A stretch of DNA of 64,000 nt, from assembly GCF_023078275.1 (NCBI RefSeq), contig NC_062980.1, positions 13,720,783 to 13,784,782 of the forward strand. Reading direction: 5' to 3'. The position numbers and the translations under genes are program-made. The DNA is from Leguminivora glycinivorella. Lineage: Eukaryota; Arthropoda; Insecta; Lepidoptera; Tortricidae. Under the pieces are notes generated by a model. The model did no database searches and was not told where the DNA came from. It saw nothing but the letters and a program-made list of their open reading frames with translations. Of this stretch, positions 21,829 to 32,019 are shown piece by piece (position 1 is the first letter of the stretch; each line of letters begins with the position of its first letter).

Positions 21829-22037
21829 GAAAAAGGAATGAGGTCAGAATATGGCGACTAGAACTTGTTGGGTCGGTTAGGAGTGGGGAATGTGGGGATG
21901 GAATAAAAAGTCAATACACTTACTTTTAAAATAAAAATCTTTATTTTACTCTGAAAATCGTGTTACGTTGCCTAGCAAGTTAAAGAAACTACCTGGTTAT
22001 TTATTATATCTGAAGAATGAAGCGATGAAATATAAGT
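21826..22037. repeat. DIRS left terminal region
   Basis: 21826-21914 is inverted at 10449-10540, and 21997-22037 is inverted at 12797-12844. The region between (about 21915-21996) is unique. It probably holds the 5' leader and promoter, but no motif can be assigned. Confidence 0.65.
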
Positions 22038-22504
22038 AAAAGTTGCTCGCGTGACTAAAGAAACAACCTGTACCTACATATAAGTATTTTAGAACATATT
22101 CTATTTTACATATGTACTTAATATAGTCATAATAGATAAATATTATACAACATTTGGTAGACATGTAGGTAAGTAGGTACTATTGGGACCGTGCGCGACG
22201 ACACGCCACAGTGACAGGTGACCATTATGGACAATATTGTAACCGCTGTCAAGCGAGAAGTAAGTAAACATTGTGAAAACATTAATGAAATCTTGTGTTA
22301 TTTTACTACATTAGACAATTTTGGACGATGGTGGTTACAACATTATCGCCAATAACATTAAAATTGTTGTTTTCAGTGAGAAATTAACAAACTGGTGACT
22401 AAAAGTACTAAAACGGGGTTTCGTGCCATCGCTCACGAAATCATTTTCCAACCTGAGACGATGAATAAAGGCAAGAAATTGGTGCTAGCTGGGAATTTTC
22501 TACA

Positions 22505-22558
22505 GATTGAAGACATTATTCCACCATTTGTACCTATGTGCAATAAAGTATAAATAAA
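22505..22558 (+). repeat. LINE 3' tail remnant
   Basis: CCATTTGTACCTATGTGCAA followed by TAAAGTATAAATAAAT resembles the 3' end of the LINE at 10390-10447. Just upstream, 22227-22259 starts ATGGACAATATTG and ends at a good donor (GAA/GTAAGT). A possible acceptor is followed by an immediate stop, so I do not call a gene. Confidence 0.45.
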
Positions 22559-22640
22559 TCATTGGCTTTTGAAATTGTTGATCAGTTCACTGCTATGCTA
22601 CTTATGTCATTTTCATAGGTTAACTATTATAAGTAGGTAT

Positions 22641-22898
22641 TGTATGGGCTGCTAGTGCTCCGTACACCAATTATATTCTGTTAGTTGCTTGATGTAATGA
22701 TAACACTCACTATTGCCGAAACACTTTATTGTCACTAAAATACCTTAAGTATAAAAGCGCGAAATAATGAATGAAAATGCTAATGAGAACACGCGTGATG
22801 GGCGGTAATTATGCACGTGAACTGACTCGTATTCTAATGCTTTACGCAATTGTAAGTAATTTCGCTGAGATGGCAATGTGCGGTATGTGGACCGTACA
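22641..22898 (-). repeat. 3' LTR of the env-only element
   Basis: 258 bp, almost identical to 26941-27198. It contains TATAAAAGCGCG at about 22751. Confidence 0.85.
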
Positions 22899-23007
22899 TG
22901 CTGCCCCGCGAGAGAAGCGAGAGATGAGGATGATACAAATTTGATGATAAAAGCAATTGATACAATATAAATTTAAAAACGTATGATCACTGTCTTGATA
23001 CGTAATG

Positions 23008-23433
23008 TTAATTTAAGACGGGTGAAGTTCCTCTATGTTGCTTCGACGTCTTATGTATGCTGAGAGTGTTGGGTGTCGTCTTAACTTCCAAGTTAATAGG
23101 TGTCTCGTGCCTGGATGAGTGACTCAGGATTCGTGGTTGAATTTGTGGAGTGTTAGTTACGACGGTAGATATTGTCTGTTCCTGAAGTGCTGAATGAATA
23201 TCGGCGCTTCCGCTACGGCGACGGCGCAAGCGGCGCCAGATGACTGCTTCTGTTGCTATGAGCGCAGCCAGCAGTAGTAGGTAAATTATGGAGAATTGAT
23301 GCACGTCGTGGTACGAGATGTCGCCTTGTAGTGCTGTCTCTGTCTTCATTTGTTTGATTTGAGTTCGGATTTGCTCAAGCTCAACTCTGTTATAGTAAGG
23401 CGGCGGAATTGAAAAAAGTCGTCTAGTTTTGAA
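23008..23433 (-). pseudogene. Env-like protein, C-terminal part
   Basis: The open frame enters at the foldback boundary (23433) and stops at 23008. It has a polar, coiled-coil-like stretch followed by a hydrophobic span of about 20 residues (IIYLLLLAALIATEAVIW), a cluster of arginines, and a cytoplasmic tail of about 65 residues. This is the layout of a class-I-like envelope anchor in insect errantivirus-type elements. The gene is interrupted, so no functional protein is expected. Assignment rests on topology and context, not on a unique motif. Confidence 0.55.
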
Positions 23434-26400
23434 GTTGATGTGACTGGAGAGTATACTGCTGACAAGTAGTATTGTTGTAATCGGTAGACTTTACTGAGTA
23501 CGAAATAATGACTTGTCGCATTCTCAGACTGTGGGGGGGTTAACTATGACGTCACAAAGATCGCGGTCCCGGGTTTCAATTTTTTGCCAATTTGTCTAGA
23601 ACCCCTTATCCAATTTTGAAAAACCGGCCAAGAGCGTGTCGGGCCACGCTCAGTGTAGGGTTCCGTAGTTTACCGTATTTTTCTCAAAAACTACTGAACC
23701 TATCAAGTTCAAAACAATTTTCCTAGAAAGTCTTTATAAAGTTCTACTTTTGTGATTTTTTTCATATTTTTTAAACATATGGTTCAAAAGTTAGAGGGGG
23801 GGGACGCACTTTTTTTTCCTTTAGGAGCGATTATTTCCGAAAATATAAATATTATCAAAAAACGATGTTAGCAAACCCTTATTCATTTTTAAATACCTAT
23901 CAAACAATATATCACACGTTAGGGTTGGAATGAAAAAAAAATTCAGCCCCGACTTTACATGTAGGGGGAGTACCCTAATAAAACATTTTTTTCCATTTTT
24001 TATTTTTGCACTTTGTCGGCGTGATTCATATACATATTGGTACCAAATTTCAGCTTTCTAGTACTAACGGTTACTGAGATTATCCGCGGACGGACGGACG
24101 GACGGACGGACGGACGGACAGACAGACATGGCGAAACTATAAGGGTTCCTAGTTGACTACGGAACCCTAAAAATGAGGTGTTGATTGAAAGCGTATAACA
24201 TGCTAATTAAGATTTCTTATATGTGAAAAGTATAGTTTTGTTAGTTATTTTTTAATTAACAATAATGCAAAAAATACTTTTTTTTTACTCTCTTTTTTGA
24301 TTTTTGTGACTCAAAAAGGCAATGAAAACGGCCACTTAGCTAAAAAATATGTTATATAAATCATTTAGCTACATTATTAAGCTATCTGCTGCTTTTAAAA
24401 TTTCTACGATCGGATAATAAATAAGCAAACTACAAGAACATACCTGTAGGCGGGGAGTACCGCTTGACACGCGTTCCCATACATTCGGCGTCTACCAAAT
24501 TACACCTCGCGCAAAATTCGTTTCAAGCAGATATACCTCTAATCTTATTCATCGTAACCTATCAATATTGCTATTATTTGAAAGTACAATTAAAGTCCTT
24601 TAAGAAACAATGTCAACCATTTTCTTAAAATCAATAATCGTCAGTCTACGGTGGTTACAAAAAAAAAAGCGGGGATGCAATTTGACTGGTTCCCTAGGTT
24701 TGATACCCTAGACGAGTTTAAAAGGGGAGGTAAAGGTGACATATGGGTTGTTCTCTGGTCTGAAAGCTACACAGAGGGCCAGGGGAGGAAAAACTAGGGG
24801 TTAAGTTTAGATTTAAGTTATTTTTTCTTTTATTTGTTGATTTTATTGTGTTTAATTTTTTTGTAATTTTATCAAGAATACACGCTGGTTTCTTTTTGTG
24901 AAAATGCCCTTTTTTATGAAAAATGCGATGAATTTCATGGCATTTTCCGATAGAGACTAAAATTAACTTTCAAATAAGGCCACATAGTCATACTTTTACT
25001 TATATAATATTAAGGGTAATAGCCCCGGCGGAGTAGTGCAAGCGGGACAGCAGTGTAGCAATCCATAGACCTGACTTCACTGGTTCCTCAGTGCCACACA
25101 TAGTCTTACGAGGCGGCCTGCGTGCCCTGCTCTCTAATATGTGGGTCAATACTGCTTCAACGCAAACGATTGAGATGTGTGATTTTTTTGACACTGAGTG
25201 TATTTGCAGGAGCTGCATGTACTTAACAAGTGTACCCCAACAACTATTTCATATTTATTGATAATAAATATGCTCTTAATCTTATCTTGACTTCTGTTGA
25301 ATAATTATGTTTTGAGAAAAGTGGCTAAAAGTGATGATTATAATTACTAAAACATTATAAGTAACTTCATTTTAGTGATTTAATGCGTATAACGACCGAA
25401 GTCCAATCGTTTTGATTTTACGATTACTTTTTAATACCTACTGGGTCAAAAAACCGCACCTCTAAGTCGTTTGAGTTCAAACGGTATTACTTGGTATTAC
25501 CCTTAATATTATATAAGTAAAAGTATGACTATGTGGCCTTATTTGAAAGTTAATTTTAGTCTCTATCGGAAAATGCCATGAAAGTCATCACATTTCTCAT
25601 AAAAAAGAATTTTCAGCAAAAGAAACCAACGTGTACCCTTGATAAAATTACAAAAAAAAATTAAACACAATAAAATCAACAAATAAAAGAAAAAATAACT
25701 TAAAACTAAACTTAAACCCTAGTTTTTTCTCCCCTGACCCTCTGTGTAGCTTTTAGGCCAGAGAACAACCCATATGTCACCTTTACCTCCCCTTTTAAAC
25801 TCGTCTAGGTATCAAACCTAGGAAACCAGTCAAATTGCATACCCACTTTTTTCCTTTGTAACCACCGCAGACTGGCGATTATTGATTTTAAGAAAATGAT
25901 TGAAATTGTTTCTTAAAGTACTTTAATGGTACTTTCAAATGGTACCAATATTGATAGGTTACGATGAATAAGATTAGAGGTATATCTGCTTGAAACGAAT
26001 TTTGCGCGAGGTGTAATTTGGTAGACGCCGAATGTATGGGAACGCGTGTCAAGCGGTACTTCCCGCCTACAGGTATGTGCTTGTAGTTTGCTTATTTATT
26101 ATCCGATCGTAGAAATTTCAAAAGCAACAGATAGCTTAATAATGTAGCTAAATGATTTATTTAACATACTTTTTAGCTAAGTGGCCGTTTTCATTGCCTT
26201 TTTGAGTCACAAAAATCAAAAAAGAAAGTAAAAAAAGTATTTTTTGCATTATTGTTAATTAAAAAATAACTAACAAAACTATACTTTTCACATATAAGAA
26301 ATCTTAATCAGCATGTTATACGCTTTCAATCGACACCTCATTTTTCAAAATTGGATAAGGGGTTCTAAACAAATTGGCAAAAAATTGAAACCCGGGACCA

Positions 26401-26530
26401 CGATCTTTGTGACGTCATAGTTAACCCCCCCACAGTCTGAGAATGCGACAAGTCATTATTTCGTACTCAGTAAAGTCTAGCGATCACAACGATACCACTT
26501 GTCAGCAGTATACTCTCCAGTCACATCAAC
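23434..26530. mobile_element. 3.1-kb foldback element with about 1-kb arms
   Basis: The inverted arms are 23434-25020 and 25497-26530. The left arm is interrupted by a separate 545-bp repeat, and without it the arms are nearly equal (about 1.04 and 1.03 kb). The termini read GTTGATGTGACTGGAGAGTA. The loop is about 475 bp and encodes nothing recognised. It sits inside the env-like frame. No clear target duplication is visible. Confidence 0.75.
23624..24168. mobile_element. CCGGCCAAGAGC...CGGAACCCT interspersed repeat
   Basis: A repeat type I recognise as common in Lepidoptera. It has inverted TAGGGTTCCGTAG/CTACGGAACCCT ends, a (GGAC)n microsatellite at about 24088-24120, and flanking AAAAA on both sides (23619-23623 and 24169-24173). 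The uninterrupted target survives in the opposite foldback arm, so both junctions are fixed. Confidence 0.7.
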
Positions 26531-26940
26531 TTTTTCCGAGACCCTCTCGCCGCTCTACTATTATCTGTGATATTTATATCGGATAATGGGAGTGAAATAT
26601 TTAAAATATGATTTATTTGAGCTATTTCTGGGGTGTAAATGTCTGATGTAGCCTTAATTTCACTCCATTGTTCCTTATGTGATAATACAGTGAAGTCCAC
26701 GCCCTTGATGACGCAGCTCTGGCCGAGTACGATTACCCCGACCTTTTCTGTCTGTGTTGCAGTAACTTGATCGTCGCATATGATTCGCATAGTGCATTTA
26801 TCACAACAGTAGTACAAATAAGTGTTTAACTTATTTAATTCTGTCCAACTATTTCGGCATGCTGTGATTGTTGTTTCACATTTGTTTGTGATCTGATCTT
26901 TGATACAGAGACTTTCATCCGGCTCGAAGGACCAAATTGA
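26531..26940 (-). pseudogene. Env-like protein, N-terminal part
   Basis: An open frame of about 135 codons begins next to the 5' LTR, and an in-frame ATG lies inside the LTR at 26970. It is cysteine-rich (YLYYCCDKC, IICDD) with possible N-glycosylation sites (NIS, NIT) and ends in a basic ARGSRKK segment at the foldback. Cysteine-rich ectodomain followed by a basic site and a distant membrane anchor fits a retroelement surface protein. The frame is broken and described as seen. Confidence 0.5.
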
Positions 26941-27198
26941 TGTATGGGCTGCTAGTGCTCCGTACACCAATTATATTCTGTTAGTTGCTTGATGTAATGA
27001 TAACACTCACTATTGCCGAAACACTTTATTGTCACTAAAATACCTTAAGTATAAAAGCGCGAAATAATGAATGAAAATGCTATTGAGAACACGCGTGATG
27101 GGCGGTAATTATGCACGTGAACTGACTCGTATTCTAATGCTTTACGCAATTGTAAGTAATTTCGCTGAGATGGCAATGTGCGGTATGTGGACCGTACA
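26941..27198 (-). repeat. 5' LTR of the env-only element
   Basis: Partner of 22641-22898, followed by the target duplication GGTAT at 27199-27203. Confidence 0.85.
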
Positions 27199-27203
27199 GG
27201 TAT

Positions 27204-27542
27204 TATAAATATCATTTACAGGGTACAGGGTTTATTGTAAAATAAAAACAAACTATCTATAATAACTTTAAATTATAATATTTATACATCACAAAAACTT
27301 GTTTCATTTACTTGAAAATATTGGAGGTTTACCAGATATCACATTAAATATTTATGTAATCATCAATGCGATGAAATAAGTTCTAAGGAATTTGATTTAA
27401 AATGTGATAAGCCTTCAGTGGATGGACTGCTTCGGTTTCTATTGTTCTCGTTCTCCTTCGTCCCATTGAAACCTCGATATTTACGCATTTTCGTCAATCG
27501 GTTTTACACAGGAGCACACATGAGTAAACAAATAATAATTAT
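27204..27542. other. AT-rich spacer
   Basis: Nothing recognisable between the LTR element and the foldback-family copy. Confidence 0.4.
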
Positions 27543-27960
27543 TTGTTATACAAGGGGGCAAAGTTGTATTTTAACGCCGAGTGTGGAATTGAGAAACGAG
27601 CAAGTGAAAGGATTCTATAGTTGAACCACGAGCGAAGCAAGTGGTTCGAGAATAGAATCCTGAACTTGCGAGTTTTTTAACACACAAGAAGTAAAATACA
27701 TTTGCACCCGAGTGTAACACAAAACTTTTCCCCTCACTATAGCGAGGAAACTACAACGCAAAACATGCGTTTATCACTGCTTCCAGTAGTTCCACAGGTG
27801 GTAAATCATCTTTATTACTAGATTCACCTACTGTTATCAATTTTAAAGCAGTTAATTTGACTTTATTCAAGGTCAAATTACTTTACCCACTAGTGGATAA
27901 AATGCGTTTTTACTGGTATTAAAGGACAAAACACGTGTTTCCGAGCCAGTGAGGGGAAAA
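27543..27960 (+). repeat. GGGGGCAAAG foldback family, copy 1 (partial)
   Basis: It starts ATACAAGGGGGCAAAGTTGT and carries the family palindromes (GAACCACGAGCGAAGCAAGTGG) and the centre ending GAGTGAGGGGAAAA-like. One arm is truncated relative to the complete copy at 37321-37965. Confidence 0.65.
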
Positions 27961-28247
27961 ATTATTTTGGAACATGACTGGGATTGGCTTCCACGTCGGC
28001 TTTTCTACCTCCAATAAAATTTGCACTATAAATTAACCGTAAATTCAATTCAATACGTGTATCAAATGATTAGGCACTTTAAGTAAAACTTCAGAGATTG
28101 GACGACATTTTTTTTCTTACGGCAACTATTCACTTAAACGGTGGTTTCGTTTCCACCACGGTCTTGGAAATAGCTAGAATTTAGTCGCTATTTTTCTTGG
28201 AGTTATTACAATTCGCCATAACAAATTTTACTAGGCCCATATTAAAT

Positions 28248-28535
28248 TTATCTCAAAAACGATATGAAGATGTTTACTGCAATATGGATTTGACAGCGTA
28301 TGTCAGGGACTAAGATGTCAATTTTGGCCGTAGTGAGCGCTGTGATCGTTTTAGCTACCCCCTCCACCCGCTTTGCACCCTGCCAATACCTAAATGAATA
28401 CCTACTATAAATTGAAATAGATATCATACACGAAAGAAAAAACGACATGGCCCACTGGTGGCCGAGCCGGGAATCGAACCCAGGTCTTCAGCTTACGCGG
28501 CTAACGTCTTTACCACTAGACCACCCGCCCGCCGT
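28248..28535 (-). mobile_element. tRNA-derived SINE
   Basis: On the minus strand the head reads GGTGGTCTAGTGGTAAAGAC (A-box-like) and then CTGGGTTCGATTCCCGGCTC (B box). A non-tRNA body of about 220 bp continues to about 28248. The tRNA-like head has an overlong variable region and would not be a functional tRNA. Confidence 0.65.
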
Positions 28536-28658
28536 GGTACCCGACGAAATTTCTCTAAGTAGTGTAGGTATGTTATCTCTGATAAGGCTATTAGGCGCCT
28601 TTTGGCCAACTCTAAGGGCGAGCAATTAGTGCTTGCACCACGTGTTACCCATTAGTAA

Positions 28659-28728
28659 TCAACACAATTAATAAAACACGGTTTGGTAATGGGCCATTAC
28701 CAAACCGTGTTTTGTTATTTGTGTTGAG
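28659..28728. repeat. Near-perfect palindrome
   Basis: The arms AAAACACGGTTTGGTAATGG (28673-28692) and their exact inverse (28694-28713) are separated by a single G. Weaker pairing extends to 28659 and 28728. Confidence 0.85.
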
Positions 28729-28739
28729 TTATGAACAAC

Positions 28740-29450
28740 TGAACTATTTATGTTAAGTAGTTTTAAATTGTATGTTCTACTTATAACAATGGTAAATAGT
28801 CTAGTAATAAATATAACATTTTGTGATTTGCAACAAAAGTACAAGCGCCATTTTGTTACTATGGAACAAATAATTTAACTATTTCACAACCAAATTGCTT
28901 ACGAATCTATAACATCTAGTTGGTTGCAAACACAAAAATGTTTTGTAATAATTAAATAATCCTACATTTACTTAGTAATTAAACTGTTCAATTATTTTCT
29001 GAATTGATTTATTTATTAGTAGTCAAACTGTTCATCAACTGGTAACTAATTTAATTTGTTGACGTGTTACAGTACTTAGGTTGTTAATCAGAAAGTTTAG
29101 TCTGGTAACTAATAACAAAACTGTTTAGCTACAAGTAGCTCGACCAATTTAGTAATCTATAATTAAAATGGTAATTCCACTATATTTTGTTAGTTAAACG
29201 TCGGATCAAATAGCTACCAGTCCATCCGGCAATTAACTTAGTACAAAAAGGGACGATATCAATGAATCCGTCCTTAAATTAATCAACGAGAGTATAGTAA
29301 AATCACATTGTATTGAAATGAATTGTAACAACACCTTTTAGTAGCCTTACCCGATCACTTATTACGATTCAGTTTAAGTTTTTAGCTCCGTCCTGTAGCA
29401 ATTCCGTTTAGGTCCTAAACTGAATCTTAGATAATATTCGTATATTATCA
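28740..29450. repeat. Degenerate AACTGTT/TAACTAAT motif region
   Basis: Units such as AGTAATTAAACTGTTCA, GTAGTCAAACTGTTCATC and TAACTAATAACAAAACTGTT recur at irregular 30-60-bp spacing. There is no ORF. It may be the inside of the element that carries the palindrome just upstream. Confidence 0.4.
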
Positions 29451-29473
29451 GTATATTAAGCTTCCTACCGTTA

Positions 29474-29643
29474 TTTGAAGCCTATTTTATTATATTTGAG
29501 AGAGCAATCCTGTTAACAGATGACGTAGCGGTTCACATATTAGCTGACAGTAGTCGCCATTATCCCCACCACCAGTTTTACCCTTCCAGTTTTATCCCCT
29601 CACCACCGGGCGGTGGCGCCTACGGGCGCCGTTTGCCTCATTG
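29474..29643. repeat. Long-range inverted repeat, left arm
   Basis: About 170 bp, nearly identical and inverted at 34692-34862 (landmarks GGCGCCTACGGGCGCCGTTT and GACAGTAGTCGCCATTATCC). The adjoining 29458-29502 is inverted again at 34330-34373. Confidence 0.75.
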
Positions 29644-30119
29644 GCGTTCTGTTCTTCGGAGCGTACGGTTCACTACAAAAAATTCTTAGAATTTCTGAGA
29701 TTCTTAGAATTTTTTGTAAGTAAAAAATATGTAATATTTTACAAAATATTTCATATTTTAACGGTTTTACCGTTCGATTATAAATAATAAAACGTGACGG
29801 ACATTCCTTGTCCGTCGCAATATTTTTAGATAAGCTGCCATTTCGAGCGCAGCGAAGGCGTCGCGGTAAGTAAGCGACGAGCATTTGTTTTACTTTATTT
29901 ACAGTGAATCGGTTCGCCATAAGCACGGATCAGGTCATTGAGAATTGAGACAGTTTAAATTAGACCACGATTTCATAAATCGTTCGTTAGTTATAAAAAG
30001 GCGTCATAATTTATAAGTTGTTAAATGGTCGCGGTCTCATTCCTGAATGAGCATATTTTGCAGAAATGTCTGTTTGATGTAAAGTTTACGTTCTTAACGG
30101 TTGCTAAGTAATTAAACTT

Positions 30120-31780
30120 TTTGCACAAGCCTGCGCAAGGATAAAGTGCATCCTATTAGGATACTTGATTACTATTTTGTGAGGGACGCTTAAATTTTTA
30201 TGACCTGATATTTTCCGTGCATATCCCCAGTATTATTACTATGCAGGCTATGGCGTGTAACAGTGATTGCTTTCAAAATTTTGATAGTCTCGCAAGAAGC
30301 TAAGATGCAATTCATTAACGATTAAGTAGATAAAACCTAGGACACGTTTAAAACCTTGTTGTATCAACTTGTAAAGGTTCTAGTGTCATATTGGATTCCC
30401 TATTGGGGTCCGGTCTATTATGTTATTTTCTTCATTCTTAATTAAAGAGTGCCTACTATTGATGCATCGTTCTAAGTGTAAGCGTTGAATAAAATTCCGG
30501 TACTAATAATAATAATAGACTTACTGGAAATTTGCTACTCTAGCTAAAGTAAAAGATTTTGAGTGAAACCACCCGTATGTGATATAAAATTGTAATGTGA
30601 TATACATGCTTTTCTATGTCTAAAAAATGGCTATTTCACCCTATGTCTATAGTGTGAGGTCTGAGATTTACCAGAATAACCATTATTATTTAAAGTAGGT
30701 ACCTACTCTGTTGTAAATTACCACATACAGGGGAGTCACTATTGATCTTTTGCTTCTATCCAAATAGGATTTATAAATAAATAGTAAGTAGCTGTCTGCT
30801 GATTTAAGTACACAAGTTGTTGTGCAATAAATTTATTATTATTCTGCTGCGCAAGCAGATGTGTTGACTATGCAGTATTTGTATCAGCTCATATCCTAGA
30901 TTTGGCGTTACAAAGAAAAGACCCGAAATTTGTTTTTTATTCGAATACCTACTCTAATAATTTCCGCTTGCGCAAGGCGTAAAGAGACATCATTATAATA
31001 ACATTGTTGCTTGGGATATCCATTGAGACCATTTGCGAGGCTGGGCAAATGTTAGCGGGAAAATGCGTGTAAATAGGAAAGTTTCCGCCAAGCCTATGTA
31101 TCTAATCGTAATTACTCGTACTTCCGTCTGCGCAAGACGTGTAAGTATTTCTACTTACCCAACAAATAACAAGCCTGCGCAAGGCCTTTGTTTGTTATTT
31201 TTTGTTATTTGACTGCTACACTAGCAGACGAAATAAAAGAAAGGAGCCTATGAGACTATCTATCTAGTGTAATGAATTACCAATAATATAGCAAGCCCGT
31301 CCTGGCCTGCGCAATGTAGCGTGATCATAGAACTTGCCTTTTTATAAAATTTTATCTGCCATTCCATAATATTCATAATTTGCCTGCGTAAGGCGTGTGA
31401 ATATTATGAATATATTGTGAATATTCAGCCAACGAAACATAATCTCTGAAGAGATTTTGGCCGTCACGGCTATAGCCTCCGCAGGGCGTGTTAAACTTAC
31501 AACTCAGCTCTCTGCTAGAACTATCAGGAACCGGATATTCTTAAATTAATGTAAACAGCATTCTTAAACTGTTTTTGCAGGGTTTAAGTAGGTAAGCAAG
31601 ATATGATAAACAAGTGCTTTGATAATGCAAGTAGTATTTGCTTCGGCAGTACATATACTTAAATTGGAATGACAGAATATTAGCATAGCCCCTGCGTATA
31701 GGGAAGACCCGCAAAGTGGTTAATTAAGCGTCTGGCCATATTACAATAACATAAATATATGCTTCCGCAAAGCAACCATA
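30120..31780. repeat. Recurring TGCGCA-centred imperfect palindromes
   Basis: About nine occurrences in 1.65 kb: AGCCTGCGCAAGGAT, CTGCTGCGCAAGCAG, CGCTTGCGCAAGGCG, GTCTGCGCAAGACGTGT, AGCCTGCGCAAGGCC, GGCCTGCGCAATG, GCCTGCGTAAGGCGTGT, GCCTCCGCAGGGCGTGT and GCTTCCGCAAAGC. They are spaced 50-700 bp apart with unrelated DNA between. Confidence 0.55.
31634..31735 (+). pseudogene. U6 snRNA-like sequence, degraded
   Basis: It opens with TTGCTTCGGCAGTACATATA, matching the highly conserved 5' stem and following bases of U6 spliceosomal RNA, and then ATTGGAATGACAGA. TTAGCATAGCCCCTGCG follows, matching the central U6 region, then GACCCGCAAAGTGG and AAGCGTCTGG near the 3' end. Mismatches and small indels fall in the catalytic core (the ACAGAGA box reads ACAGAAT) and there is no terminal T-run, so it is a retro-pseudogene or decayed gene copy. 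Confidence 0.8.
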
Positions 31781-32019
31781 AGTCATATACTGTGTATTAT
31801 TGCGTATCGGGCTACTACCACGAAAACGCATGCTATTAAGTAAATATACATTTCAAATACAAATCATCATATTCATGAAATATCTAACCTAACCTAACCT
31901 ATTCAGCCGCCAGCGACTAGCTAAGCGAACTTACCGGTCAATGGCTCCTTTCAACCACATATATATTGCCGGCTCCGCTAGCAGCGTGAAGCTCGCACTA
32001 GCGCTGAAACCAGCACCAG

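Larger units (their letters stand above)
10448..22037 (-). mobile_element. DIRS-like YR retrotransposon with three nested insertions
   Basis: Read on the minus strand, the order is left terminus (22037), gag in two exons, RT, RNase H, tyrosine recombinase, then the complementary region and right terminus (10448). This gene set and the YR in place of a DDE integrase identify the DIRS order. DIRS elements integrate through a circular intermediate without target duplication, and none is seen. Inserted into it are a hAT-like element (about 10684-12790), a BEL/Pao element (13311-15732) and a TIR element (17956-19974). Removing these leaves a body of about 5 kb. Confidence 0.8.
22641..27198 (-). 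mobile_element. LTR element carrying only an env-like frame
   Basis: LTRs of 258 bp at 22641-22898 and 26941-27198 differ at one noticed position (CTAATG against CTATTG). Both start TGTATGGG and end CGTACA. Target duplications GGTAT lie at 22636-22640 and 27199-27203. The content is on the minus strand, so the 5' LTR is the right one. Just inside it, TTTGGTCCTTCGAGCCGGAT looks like a conserved leader or primer-binding segment. There is no gag, protease, RT or integrase, only two parts of an envelope-like protein separated by a foldback insertion. Confidence 0.8.

Noticed and set aside
22227..22556. Possible two-exon transcript with ATG, donor, acceptor and AATAAA
   Set aside because: The second exon stops at once and the 3' part is a LINE tail.
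28440..28530. tRNA-like sequence on the minus strand
   Set aside because: SINE head with an overlong variable region.
31884..31900. CTAACCTAACCTAACCT, resembling the insect telomere repeat
   Set aside because: Only about three units; too short to support an interstitial telomere or telomeric element.
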